Below are positions 8,810-17,329 of a DNA stretch of 64,000 bases, one piece after another. Both the position numbers and the translations under genes were made by a program. This DNA is from Rapidithrix thailandica. GTDB taxonomy: Bacteria; Bacteroidota; Bacteroidia; Cytophagales; Flammeovirgaceae. The DNA lies in contig NZ_JBDKWZ010000002.1 of the NCBI RefSeq assembly GCF_039710355.1, positions 186,001-250,000 on the forward strand. The letters run 5' to 3'. The notes under the pieces were generated by a model. That model had not been told where the DNA came from. It was given only the letters and a program-made list of their open reading frames with translations, and ran no database searches. The first letter of the stretch is position 1. The number at the start of each line of letters is the position of its first letter.

Positions 8810-9008
8810 CTTAAGCACTTTGCCAAATTATCACCAGTCATACATGCAGTTGAAATGCTATTTTTTACGGTGAAAATAAGTGGTTTAACCCTGAGTCTTG
8901 AGCTTTATTCTCTTCTTAAATGATTGTACATCAATGCTATTGCTTGAATAAAGTCAATTTACAAGACACAATGGAATAAAGTCCGAAATCATTATTTAAA
9001 TAAAAATT

Positions 9009-9488
9009 ATGTTCTTTGTAAAAAGACAAATATTTCTTCTCTTATTTATAATCACTTCTGTACAACTTAATTTATATGCTCAAACCCCGTCATCCTTAGA
9101 AGTGCCTGATTTTGGAGTGGATGATGGAAGCGTCTATAATTCGGGGGCTTTGCGTTTGACTTGGGTTTATGCCAAAGACCTGGTGAAACAAGATGTGGTG
9201 GAGTTTGAAGTGCAACAAGCCTCGTCCAGTGAGTTCGTTCAACAGAAAGCGATTTATCGCGGGCCGGATTTGGCAACCTTTATTTCCGGTTTGAAAAACG
9301 GTACGTATTTCTACCGGATACGGGCCTTACGTAAGGACCTGGAGAAAAAAAGCCCTTGGTCTTCCCCGCTTAGAATCGAAGTGAAGCACCATCCTCTCTC
9401 TTTGGCGTTCACCTTGGCCGGTGTAGGAACATTTGTGTTTCTAGCTACTGCCGTAGTGGTATTTCAAGGGTCGCGCAACCAAAAATAA
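9009..9488 (+). CDS. Membrane-anchored single fibronectin type III domain protein
   Basis: 159 residues: signal peptide (1-24), one FN3-like beta-sandwich (about 30-125, with LRLTWVYAKD, GTYFYRIRALRKD and SPWSSPLRIEV), then one C-terminal hydrophobic helix (about 130-152) and a short basic tail. The domain should face the periplasm and be held in the inner membrane. The symporter gene starts 9 bases later, so the two are almost certainly cotranscribed, and the protein may be a periplasmic partner of the transporter. No enzymatic motif is visible. The role is inferred only from its neighbour. Confidence 0.7.
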   Translation: MFFVKRQIFLLLFIITSVQLNLYAQTPSSLEVPDFGVDDGSVYNSGALRLTWVYAKDLVKQDVVEFEVQQASSSEFVQQKAIYRGPDLATFISGLKNGTYFYRIRALRKDLEKKSPWSSPLRIEVKHHPLSLAFTLAGVGTFVFLATAVVVFQGSRNQK

Positions 9489-9497
9489 AACCTCTTC

Positions 9498-10961
9498 ATG
9501 AAACATCAATCAGCCATTATTTCTGAAAGTACAGGGTGGATTATGCTTTTTGCCCTGAGTGTAATTTGGATCTTACTTGGTATTTACTGGGGTAAGAAAG
9601 CAAAAAATATGGAAGGCTTTATGCTGGCCGGTCGCAATGTGGGACTCGCCTTCGGGGTGACGACCGCCATGGCGACTTGGATTACCTCCAATACGACCAT
9701 GTTGGCGCCTCAGTTGGCTTTAGAATTGGGGGTATGGGGAATGGTGGCTTATTGTACCGCGTCCTTTGGCTTGATCATGTTTGCGCCTTTGGCCAAACGA
9801 ATTCGCGAGTTGATGCCCAATGGTTTTACCAGCGGTGATTTTATCCGCCTGAGATACGGAAAGAGAACCTGGCATTTGTTTTTGATAATATCACTGTTTT
9901 ATGGTTTTACCTGGCTGATCAGTATGGGGATGGCCGGAGGGATTTTGATGAATGCTTTGGCCGGAATTCCCTACCGCCTCGGTATGACGATCATTTTAGC
10001 CGTATGTGTGACCTATACCCTTTTCGGAGGCTTGTATGCCGTGATCGGGACCGACTTTATCCAGTCCTTAATCATTTTGGTGGGGATTGTAGTGGTAGGC
10101 TTCGGAGTAATGAATTTTATTGATTTTGACCTTATGTACGATAATCTTTTGGACGAACGCCCTATGTTGGTGAGCATGCTTTTGCCAGCTTCCATCATGG
10201 CCGTCTTTAATAATTTATTGTTTGGTATTGGAGAGATTTTTCATAGCAATGTATGGTGGAGCAGGGCCTTTGCCATGCGGAAAGGAATTGGGAAAAAAGC
10301 CTATGTGATGTCCGGGCTTTTCTGGTTGCCGGTGCCCATTGCAGCGGGCTTTATTGCCTTGACTACGGATTCGTTAGGAATCAATATCACCAGTCCGGAT
10401 ATGGTGGGGCCCTTGGTGTCTGCGCATATTCTCGGGGAGGTGGGAGCAGTAGTGGTATTTGCTGTTTTCTTTTGCTCCTTAGCATCCAGTATTGATAGTT
10501 TGCTTGCGGCTACTTCCGATTTGATTACGGAAGATATCTACCGGAAAATGATCCGGCCCGATGCCAGTGAACAACATATCCGAAAGGTTTCCTCCTATAT
10601 CATTATCGGTTTAGGGACGCTGGCTTGGCTGGTCTGCCTGCCTCGTATTAGCGATTTGGCTACGGTGTTGTTTTTTGCCGGACCAATGGTGGGTAGTACG
10701 ATTTGGCCGATCATTTCAGGTCTGTTCTGGAAAAAGGCCAGTACACAAGGGGCTTTCTGGGGCATGTTATTAGGGTCGGTTATCGGTCTGTCGGCTTATT
10801 TTTATTTGGGCTGGTATACGGCTTCTTTAATAGGGGCAGCCGTATCGATGATCACCGTACTCATATTCCGCCAGTGGCAACCCGATGAATTTGAATGGGA
10901 ATCCTTGTCCGAGCCTTCAATTACCGAATCTTCATTGTCTGAACCTTCAATGTCAGAATAG
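9498..10961 (+). CDS. Sodium/solute symporter (SSS family)
   Basis: A 487-residue inner-membrane transporter with about 12-13 hydrophobic segments. SSS marks include the unwound first core helix region (FMLAGRNVGLAFGVTTAMATWITSN), the SGDFIRLRYGKRT loop and the C-proximal FCSLASSIDSLLAATSDLITEDIYRK, which holds the Ser residues that shape the second sodium site. The C-terminal tail repeats SEPS three times (SLSEPSITESSLSEPSMSE), an unusual acidic end. The substrate is not readable from sequence. Downstream genes modify amino acids or carbamoylated compounds, so an amino-acid-like or ureido solute is a reasonable guess. A 40-residue membrane peptide gene follows at 4 bases. Confidence 0.88.
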   Translation: MKHQSAIISESTGWIMLFALSVIWILLGIYWGKKAKNMEGFMLAGRNVGLAFGVTTAMATWITSNTTMLAPQLALELGVWGMVAYCTASFGLIMFAPLAKRIRELMPNGFTSGDFIRLRYGKRTWHLFLIISLFYGFTWLISMGMAGGILMNALAGIPYRLGMTIILAVCVTYTLFGGLYAVIGTDFIQSLIILVGIVVVGFGVMNFIDFDLMYDNLLDERPMLVSMLLPASIMAVFNNLLFGIGEIFHSNVWWSRAFAMRKGIGKKAYVMSGLFWLPVPIAAGFIALTTDSLGINITSPDMVGPLVSAHILGEVGAVVVFAVFFCSLASSIDSLLAATSDLITEDIYRKMIRPDASEQHIRKVSSYIIIGLGTLAWLVCLPRISDLATVLFFAGPMVGSTIWPIISGLFWKKASTQGAFWGMLLGSVIGLSAYFYLGWYTASLIGAAVSMITVLIFRQWQPDEFEWESLSEPSITESSLSEPSMSE

Positions 10962-10964
10962 AGT

Positions 10965-11087
10965 ATGTTTTTTCCGAAAACACTATTATTGATCGTCATT
11001 ATTACCGCTTTGGTGGCGATAGCAATTTCTGCTGTCATCCTTCTTGTCTTAATGATCAGAGATATCAAAACCAAAAAATTATGGTAA
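10965..11087 (+). CDS. 40-residue single-helix membrane peptide, probable symporter accessory protein
   Basis: A short frame starting 4 bases after the symporter stop and ending inside the first codons of the next gene (its TAA at 11085-11087 overlaps ATG 11081). It encodes MFFPKTLLL followed by one long hydrophobic helix and a positively charged tail RDIKTKKLW, the topology of a tiny inner-membrane protein. Small single-helix proteins of this size directly after SSS transporters are known as symporter small accessory proteins; I infer the same here from position and topology, not from sequence matching. Translational coupling to the next gene is likely. Confidence 0.6.
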   Translation: MFFPKTLLLIVIITALVAIAISAVILLVLMIRDIKTKKLW

Positions 11088-12175
11088 AAGAGAAATTTCA
11101 CACATCGAAAACAACCGTCCTGGATGAAAACCCTTTGAATTCGGATGGTTTATATCCGGATCCGGAAAAATTACTATCAAAAGATACGATTAACCTGAAT
11201 ATTTTGAAACGGCTGGTAGGTCAGTCTGTGATTTCCGTAGACCAGTTTGATAAAGAGCTGGTTCTGGAAGTATGTAAGTTTGCGGCTTTGTTGGAATCTA
11301 CGGAAATCGCTTCCAGCCACCCTTTGGATGGGAAAATAGTGATTACGGCTTTCTTTGAAGCCAGCACTCGTACCCGGCTTTCCTTTGAAAGTGCCGTGTT
11401 GCGTCTGGATGGGAAAATCGTCAGTATTGCCAATGGCAATTCTACCGGGGTGGCGAAAGGAGAGTCCTTGTCCGATATCGGAGAAATGTTTAATGCTTAT
11501 GGCGATGTGGTGGTGATGCGCCATACGGAAACCGAATCGGTAGACGAAGTGATGTCCAACTTGCGGATTCCTTTGATCAATGCCGGTAATGGTTCCGGAG
11601 AACACCCTACACAAGCCTTGGCCGATTGGTTCGCTATTTTGAAATGGAAACCTCAGCTCAAAGGAGAAGTCACCAAAGAGGCCAAAATTCATCTGGGTAT
11701 TTTGGGAACTCCGGGAAGCATGCGTGCCGTGAATAGCTTTTTGCGCATGTCTTTGCTGTTCAGGCAAGGTATCCGGAAGATTTCGATCGTTTCCGAAATG
11801 GCCGATCCTTTAGGGGAAGAGTTGGAGGAGCTGTTGAGTGCTTCCGGTGTGGAGTACTTTATCACCAATGATATTAATGAAGTGGTATCCGATCTGGATG
11901 TGATTTATATGAATTCCATCGCTTTTTTAGGCGATAGTTACCGCTCCTTGGACAGCCGCTTTAAGCTACATAAAGACAGCAAACTGAAAGACGATGCAGT
12001 GGTGTTGCACCCCTTAGCCCGTTTGGATGAGTTGGATCCTAACCTGGATACCACTACTCACAACTTGTATTTTACACAGGCTCATGGAGCGGTCTTTATC
12101 CGTCAGGCTTTGTTTATTTCGGTGCTCAACCGGTTTGCAAAACTACCCAAAGAGCATATTCCTTTTTCGGAATAA
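11081..12175 (+). CDS. Aspartate-carbamoyltransferase-like enzyme with altered amino-acid site
   Basis: A 364-residue member of the ATCase/OTCase family, longer than a catalytic chain by about 45 N-terminal residues. The carbamoyl-phosphate site is complete: STRTR (95-99), Ser121...Lys126 (STGVAKGES), Arg147, GEHPTQAL (His175, Gln178) and HPLAR (310-314). The C-terminus (DELDPNLDTTTHNLYFTQA) is ATCase-like. Arg215 keeps the alpha-carboxylate contact, but the loop that carries Arg229 and Gln231 in E. coli ATCase (YMTRVQ) reads YMNSIA, so the side-chain carboxylate contacts are gone. It most likely carbamoylates an amino acid other than aspartate. It is followed 69 bases later by an asparagine-synthetase-like gene in the same operon. 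Confidence 0.85.
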   Translation: MVKEKFHTSKTTVLDENPLNSDGLYPDPEKLLSKDTINLNILKRLVGQSVISVDQFDKELVLEVCKFAALLESTEIASSHPLDGKIVITAFFEASTRTRLSFESAVLRLDGKIVSIANGNSTGVAKGESLSDIGEMFNAYGDVVVMRHTETESVDEVMSNLRIPLINAGNGSGEHPTQALADWFAILKWKPQLKGEVTKEAKIHLGILGTPGSMRAVNSFLRMSLLFRQGIRKISIVSEMADPLGEELEELLSASGVEYFITNDINEVVSDLDVIYMNSIAFLGDSYRSLDSRFKLHKDSKLKDDAVVLHPLARLDELDPNLDTTTHNLYFTQAHGAVFIRQALFISVLNRFAKLPKEHIPFSE

Positions 12176-12244
12176 AGGGACGGAGGGTGTTTCCCTTCTA
12201 TGCTAATAACAACAAATTTATTTTCAATTATTTAATTCATTATT

Positions 12245-14215
12245 ATGTGCGGAATTGCCGGATTTTGGAAGAACGATCAAAATGATATACATGCATTCAG
12301 GGATATACTAAAAGATATGTCTGCCCAACTGTATCACCGTGGCCCGGATGGTTATGGGTTCCATGTGGATGAAAGAGCGGGATTGGGAATGGGGCATGCG
12401 CGTTTGTCAATCATTGACTTGGAAACAGGGGAACAACCTTTGTTGAGTCATGATAAAGAACAAGTGCTTACCGTAAACGGAGAGTTTTATGATTATAAAC
12501 GCATCCGTACGGCACTTCGCTTGGAGGGCTTTCAGTTCGCTTGTAAATCAGACAGTGAAATTGCTTTGCCTCTTTACAAAAAATACGGCTTGGATTTCGT
12601 AGAACATTTGCGAGGAGAATTTGCGATTTCTCTGTACGATCAGTCCAGGCAACGTCTGGTTTTGGTTAGAGACCGTTTCGGTATCAAGCCCTTGTTTTAT
12701 CATATCAATAAAGGGAATGTGTACTACGGGTCGGAAATTAAGGCCTTGTTAGCACATCCGGATGTGCCCAGCTCCTTTGATAACAGAAGTATTTTGCATC
12801 AATTAATGCATACCACTGCACCGGGTACCAGTTTGTTTAAAGATATATATGCCGTAAAACCTGGGCATATGTTGATCCTGGAAAGACATGGGAACCAGTT
12901 GGATGTGAAAGAGCATTGCTATTGGGACATGGACTTTCCGGAAAAAGATGAACGCGAACACAAAAGTGAAGCACATTACATCCAATCGGTGCGCGAAGAA
13001 TTGTCGGAGGCTGTTTTTCACCGTTTGGAAGCCGATGTACCTGTGGGTTGTTATTTGTCAGGAGGAATTGACAGTTGCTCCATGCTAGGTTTGGCCAGTG
13101 GGATGCAACAGTCTCCGGTAAAAGCTTTTACCATCAGTTTTGATCATAAAGCGTATGACGAGTCGGCCATTGCCAAAGAAATGGCTGATAGGGTGGGGGC
13201 CGATCAAGAGCAAATCAGCTTGAAAGCCGATGATTTGTATGGAGAAAGTTATATCAAAACCCTGTGGCATGCCGAAAGGGCATTTTACAACACCTTGGGG
13301 GTGGCCAAATATAAAATGAGTCAACGGGTCAATGAGTGCGGTTATCGCGTAGTCGTTACCGGGGAAGGTTCGGATGAACTGTTTGGTGGGTACCCGGCCT
13401 TTAAACGGGATATGTTGTTACACGGACACGAAGGAGCTTCTGCAGAAGAACTGGAGTCCTATCGCAAATTGATGGACGAAAGTAACAAACTGTTCAAGGG
13501 AGCGATCCTGGCCGAAAACCAAGTGAGTCACCCGGCATTGGAGGAAGTTTGCGGGTTTACACCTTCCTGGATTCAGCCTTGGATGCAAACCCTGGATATC
13601 GCCAGCCCTTTGTTGCACGATGATATTTTGGAGGATTTGAGAGGGTATGACCCGATTCAGGAGATTGCCACTTCTTTTGATACCCGTCAATTGAACAATC
13701 GGCATGTGCTGGACAAAGCGCAATACACCTGGATCAAAACCATGTTGGAATGTCAAATCCTGAATTGGGGAGGAGACCGGGTAGATATGGCCAACTCTAT
13801 GGAATCGCGTCCGGCATTTTTAGATCATCACGTAGCCGAAGCCGCTAAGAAAATTCCACCGCATATGCGGATCAAAGGAAATGTGGAAAAGTGGGTGTTG
13901 CGGGAAGCAATGAAAAATGTGTTGCCTGAGACATTATATAAACGTGAGAAATTTGCCTTTATGGCGCCTCCGGGACACACCGAAAATAAGAAGAAAGCAG
14001 CGCTGGATTTGTTGCTGGATAGCTATTTGAACGAAGATAAAGTGAAAGAAATAGGGATTTTTGATCCGAAAAGGTTATCTTCGTTCATTAGAACATATAA
14101 AGCGGATACAGACCCGGTATCCCTTGTCCGAAAGGATGCTTTGATTAATCACTTATTGGGACTACATATCTTACATGATTTGTTTGTAAGTAAAGCCGCA
14201 TCAATTATTGCTTAA
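12245..14215 (+). CDS. asnB: Asparagine-synthetase-like glutamine-dependent amidotransferase
   Basis: A 656-residue two-domain enzyme. The N-terminal class II glutaminase starts MCGIAGF, so Cys2 becomes the free catalytic N-terminus after Met removal; RGPDGYG, GHARLSIIDL and NGEFYD follow. The synthetase domain has the ATP pyrophosphatase loop LSGGIDS (about 268-274), VTGEGSDELFGGY and ESRPAFLDHH. It transfers glutamine-derived ammonia to an AMP-activated carboxylate, classically aspartate. Its place directly after a carbamoyltransferase with an altered substrate site, in a symporter operon, suggests it may amidate a different acid. The family is sure; the substrate is open. The gene ends before a clear terminator. 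Confidence 0.85.
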   Translation: MCGIAGFWKNDQNDIHAFRDILKDMSAQLYHRGPDGYGFHVDERAGLGMGHARLSIIDLETGEQPLLSHDKEQVLTVNGEFYDYKRIRTALRLEGFQFACKSDSEIALPLYKKYGLDFVEHLRGEFAISLYDQSRQRLVLVRDRFGIKPLFYHINKGNVYYGSEIKALLAHPDVPSSFDNRSILHQLMHTTAPGTSLFKDIYAVKPGHMLILERHGNQLDVKEHCYWDMDFPEKDEREHKSEAHYIQSVREELSEAVFHRLEADVPVGCYLSGGIDSCSMLGLASGMQQSPVKAFTISFDHKAYDESAIAKEMADRVGADQEQISLKADDLYGESYIKTLWHAERAFYNTLGVAKYKMSQRVNECGYRVVVTGEGSDELFGGYPAFKRDMLLHGHEGASAEELESYRKLMDESNKLFKGAILAENQVSHPALEEVCGFTPSWIQPWMQTLDIASPLLHDDILEDLRGYDPIQEIATSFDTRQLNNRHVLDKAQYTWIKTMLECQILNWGGDRVDMANSMESRPAFLDHHVAEAAKKIPPHMRIKGNVEKWVLREAMKNVLPETLYKREKFAFMAPPGHTENKKKAALDLLLDSYLNEDKVKEIGIFDPKRLSSFIRTYKADTDPVSLVRKDALINHLLGLHILHDLFVSKAASIIA

Positions 14216-14337
14216 GCCTTTTAACGGTTTAAGTACCTGACACGGGGATATAATTTTATTAACGAATACCTTTCCTGAAAGCCGTTTTCAAATGGCTGGA
14301 AACAGGAATGTATAGCATTTATAAAAGAAAAATGAAA

Positions 14338-14386
14338 AGAGTTTGGGGTGGTATGTTTACCCTAAACTCTCTTCGTATTTTTTTAG
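14338..14386 (+). terminator. Terminator ending the symporter-asnB operon
   Basis: An 11-bp stem (AGAGTTTGGGG / CCCTAAACTCT, one G-U) is followed by CTTCGTA and seven T. It separates asnB from the radical SAM gene, which must therefore have its own promoter or depend on read-through. Confidence 0.8.
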
Positions 14387-14505
14387 CCCTCCTTATTTAT
14401 AAGGAGTGTTTTTGAAGTTTTGCACTTGTCAGCTTGTGTGGAAGAGTGAACTTAACGTATTGTATATCTATTAAATTTTTCTTTTAAATCATCAAATTAT
14501 TGCCA

Positions 14506-15876
14506 ATGATAGATTTTAAAGAACCGTATAAATATCGTTCTTATACCATTAACAATTTTAGAAAAATACCACAAGTCGAAAAACACCTCAGTGAAGAGGA
14601 AATGTTTGCGATTGAAGTGGTAGGAAATGTATTACCTTTTAAAGCGAATACTTATGTCGTTAACGAACTGATTGAGTGGGACAAAGTGCCGGACGACCCC
14701 ATTTACCGCTTGACCTTTCCCCAAAAGGAAATGTTGGAGGAAGAGCATTTCAATCAAGTAGCGCACGCCTTAAAAACAGGGATGGCCAAGCCAGAACTTT
14801 CCGAATTGGTCAATGAAATCCGCAAATCCCTGAATCCGCATCCTGCCGGACAGATGGAACACAATGTACCGGAAATCGAAGGCACCAAGTTGACTGGTGT
14901 ACAGCATAAATACAGGGAAACACTCTTGTTCTTTCCTAACCACGGACAGACTTGTCATGCCTATTGTACTTTCTGTTTTCGCTGGCCTCAGTTTGTCGGA
15001 ATTGATGAATTGAAATTTGCTATGCGCGAAACGGACTTGCTGGTGAAATACCTCAAAGAACATAAAGAGGTGAGCGATGTATTGTTTACCGGAGGCGATC
15101 CGATGATCATGAACGTTAAGCGTTTGAGGGCATACATAGAACCTTTGTTGGAAGAAGGTTTGGAGCATATTCAAACAATCCGTATCGGGTCCAAAGCCTT
15201 GGGCTATTGGCCATACCGCTTTCTTACGGACAAAGATGCCGAAGAGGTGTTGGCATTGTTTGAGCAGATTGTGAAATCAGGGAAGCACTTGGCCTTTATG
15301 GGACATTTTAACCACCCTGCAGAACTGAAAACCCCGGCAGTACAGGAAGCCATCAAGCGGGTGTTGGCCACCGGAGCGCAAATCCGTACCCAATCTCCAA
15401 TGATGCGCCATATCAATGACAAGGCGGAAGATTGGGCAACGATGTGGAGGCAACAAGTCCAACTAGGTTGTATTCCTTATTATACGTTTCTGGCGCGGGA
15501 TACAGGCGCGCAAGATTACTTTGCCGTACCGTTGGTGAAAGCCTGGGAGATTTTCCGGAAAGCGTATCAGAGTGTAAGCGGGGTGTCGCGAACGGTTCGC
15601 GGGCCTAGTATGTCTGCTGCTCCGGGAAAAGTACAAGTATTGGGTGTGTCGGAAATCAACGGGGAAAAAGTGATGAGTTTACGCTTTTTACAAGGTAGAA
15701 ATCCCAACTGGGTCCACCGTCCGTTTTTTGCCAAGTACAATGAAGAAGCGGTATGGCTAGATGACCTGGAACCGGCTTTTGAAAACGAATTTTTCTTTGA
15801 AAGAGAATTCAATGCCATGACGGGCGATAAAAGTCCGGATGTGATCCGGGAAGCGTTCTTCGAAGAAAGCTTTTAA
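14506..15876 (+). CDS. Lysine-2,3-aminomutase-like radical SAM enzyme with divergent substrate site
   Basis: Start set at ATG 14506; a TTG two codons upstream is less likely. The protein (456 residues) belongs to the KamA family. The iron-sulfur motif is TCHAYCTFC (Cys150, Cys154, Cys157), followed by FTGGDPMIM and GHFNHPAE. Lys375 in AAPGKV corresponds to the PLP-binding lysine of KamA. In KamA the Asp that holds the lysine epsilon-amino group precedes the APGGGGK loop; here the position reads Ala and the loop is three residues shorter, whereas the earlier Asp332 (ARDTG) is kept. So it is probably a PLP-radical aminomutase for an amino acid other than lysine. It follows the carbamoyltransferase-asnB operon in the same orientation. 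Confidence 0.82.
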   Translation: MIDFKEPYKYRSYTINNFRKIPQVEKHLSEEEMFAIEVVGNVLPFKANTYVVNELIEWDKVPDDPIYRLTFPQKEMLEEEHFNQVAHALKTGMAKPELSELVNEIRKSLNPHPAGQMEHNVPEIEGTKLTGVQHKYRETLLFFPNHGQTCHAYCTFCFRWPQFVGIDELKFAMRETDLLVKYLKEHKEVSDVLFTGGDPMIMNVKRLRAYIEPLLEEGLEHIQTIRIGSKALGYWPYRFLTDKDAEEVLALFEQIVKSGKHLAFMGHFNHPAELKTPAVQEAIKRVLATGAQIRTQSPMMRHINDKAEDWATMWRQQVQLGCIPYYTFLARDTGAQDYFAVPLVKAWEIFRKAYQSVSGVSRTVRGPSMSAAPGKVQVLGVSEINGEKVMSLRFLQGRNPNWVHRPFFAKYNEEAVWLDDLEPAFENEFFFEREFNAMTGDKSPDVIREAFFEESF

Positions 15877-16022
15877 GAAATATATCAACGAAATTCCGGA
15901 GGTATACCCGTCCGTAAAAAGGAAGTCTCAAAATACAGGGGCTTTCTTTTTTATTTATAGAGGTGACAAAGATGGATGAAATCCTGCATTTTGTCTATAA
16001 GGGTTCTGAAAAAGTAAAGGCA

Positions 16023-16059
16023 TCATAAAAACAAAAGGCGGCCCATTTGGGCAGCCTTT
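16023..16059 (-). terminator. Terminator of the TPR gene, minus strand
   Basis: A broken stem AAAGGC-GCCC / GGGC-GCCTTT with a T-rich tail on the minus strand (TTTTGTTTTTATG). It lies between the convergent aminomutase-like and TPR genes and may serve both. Confidence 0.7.
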
Positions 16060-16106
16060 CATTATGTTAAGATATTGCTTAATCATACTTTGATGCTGTT
16101 GGAAAG

Positions 16107-16715
16107 CTATCTTAAGCCAAACCAGCGTTTCGAAGATTTTTGTTTCTTATCTTCTTTTGGGGCTTTTTTTGGCGTTTCCGTCCCTTCTTGTTTCGGCTTG
16201 GGCAAAGATACGGTATCGTTTTCCTCTATATGAAGCTTCTTCTTGTCATTACACCGGGAAACATTGGCCTTGTAACTTCCAATGTCTTCATCGGAGGTCG
16301 AAGCCCTGATTGCCTTGCGGTATTCATTGATAGCCATTTCATAGTTTTCATTTAACTCATAGAGCTTTCCGTACTCATTGTAAATCATTGATTTGGGTAC
16401 ACTGCTCATTTTCAATGCATTGTCCAATAAGTAGCGCAACTGTTCAAATTGACCCAACTCATTGAGTAAATAGGCATAATTCAAATAGGTTGCGGGGTAG
16501 TTAGGAGCAAACTTGATAGCTAATTGAAAGTGTTTCTCTGCAAGGGCAAAATCTGAAAGGTGTCGGTGGTAAACCCATCCTAAGTGATTATGTGCTTTGC
16601 CATAATCAGGCTCCATACTTAAAATTTTTTCCAGCAGGTTTTTAGCTTCTATAATCTCTCCGTAGGATATTAATTGGTCTGCCTCCAGAAAGTACTGATC
16701 AATCAGTGTGCTCAT
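16107..16715 (-). CDS. Tetratricopeptide-repeat protein
   Basis: 202 residues without a signal peptide. Residues 5-140 form about three to four helix-turn-helix repeats of TPR type (AKNLLEKILSMEPDYGKAHN, then AEKHFQLAIKFAPNYPATYL, then YEMAINEYRKAI). The last 50 residues are charged and disordered, rich in Lys, Pro and Glu. TPR arrays bind other proteins; the partner cannot be told. It is transcribed alone and convergent with the aminomutase-like gene. Confidence 0.75.
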   Translation of the reverse strand: MSTLIDQYFLEADQLISYGEIIEAKNLLEKILSMEPDYGKAHNHLGWVYHRHLSDFALAEKHFQLAIKFAPNYPATYLNYAYLLNELGQFEQLRYLLDNALKMSSVPKSMIYNEYGKLYELNENYEMAINEYRKAIRASTSDEDIGSYKANVSRCNDKKKLHIEENDTVSLPKPKQEGTETPKKAPKEDKKQKSSKRWFGLR

Positions 16716-16796
16716 GCGATTTCAGTTTTCATGTCTCTGTTTAAAATATCTGGTTACGAGGTGCCCCTCTGTGTAAGGGAATGTTGGGCTTTGCAC

Positions 16797-16834
16797 AAAA
16801 AATCCCGATCTGCAAACTGATCGGGATTTTTTAA
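16797..16834. terminator. Orphan bidirectional hairpin
   Basis: AAAAATCCCGATC pairs with GATCGGGATTTTT across an 8-base loop, with T-runs on either strand. No gene ends here: the TPR gene starts at 16715 on the minus strand and the MSEP-CTERM gene has its own terminator at 17268-17316. The 615-base gap 16716-17330 otherwise holds one TTTCAG palindrome. Confidence 0.6.
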
Positions 16835-17189
16835 AAAAGTGACTAATTTCTTGCATGAATAGCGCTCCAACTCCTAAGGTCAATCCCATGTATCCTTCGG
16901 ATGGTCGCTATATGTAGTAACGAAATTGAATACTGTATAGATTCGTTGAATTTTCTCATTTTGGTAGAACTACAAAACCCGAACTAAAACTAAAGAAATA
17001 TCTGGGAGGTTTTTTACTCTTTCCCAGAGTAACTTGCTGGTAACTCAGGTGAGATATTTATGTAGTATTAATGTACAGTCCGTTTACATAAATAAATTAG
17101 GGCGCAATTTCATAAAAAAAATCCTCAATCACAAATTTCTGCAAGGATACTTTTTTGAGTCTGAAAATAATTATTCGTATAATTGGAAG

Positions 17190-17208
17190 TTTCAGAATAA
17201 TTTGGAAA
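17190..17208. repeat. TTTCAG palindrome, copy 2 of 7
   Basis: TTTCAGAATAATTTGGAAA, with one extra G compared with copy 1. Flanking bases GGAAG before and TAAAAAAA after resemble copies 1 and 3. It is not near a gene start. Confidence 0.5.
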
Positions 17209-17267
17209 TAAAAAAAGATAAAATCCGGACGGATCTGCTACAGAAAAGGCAAGGGAGGGTGTGTCGG

Positions 17268-17316
17268 TAAAAAAACACAGAGGGTATTGAAGGTTGTCCG
17301 AAACAATACCCTCTGT
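17268..17316 (-). terminator. Terminator of the XrtK/MSEP-CTERM operon
   Basis: ACAGAGGGTATT pairs with AATACCCTCTGT across a 16-base loop; on the minus strand it is followed by GTTTTTTT. It lies just after the stop of the MSEP-CTERM gene. Confidence 0.85.
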
Positions 17317-17329
17317 GAAATGCAAACAA

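Noticed and set aside
14334..14417. A 27-codon frame after asnB
   Set aside because: It is built from the two arms of the terminator hairpin.
8714..15942. A shared 15-mer CTCAAAATACAGGGG near 8714 and 15928
   Set aside because: One shared 15-mer is expected by chance in 64 kb, and the flanks do not match.
17034..17270. A 78-codon frame upstream of the MSEP-CTERM terminator
   Set aside because: Composition is AT-rich intergenic and it spans a TTTCAG palindrome; no domain or conserved pattern.
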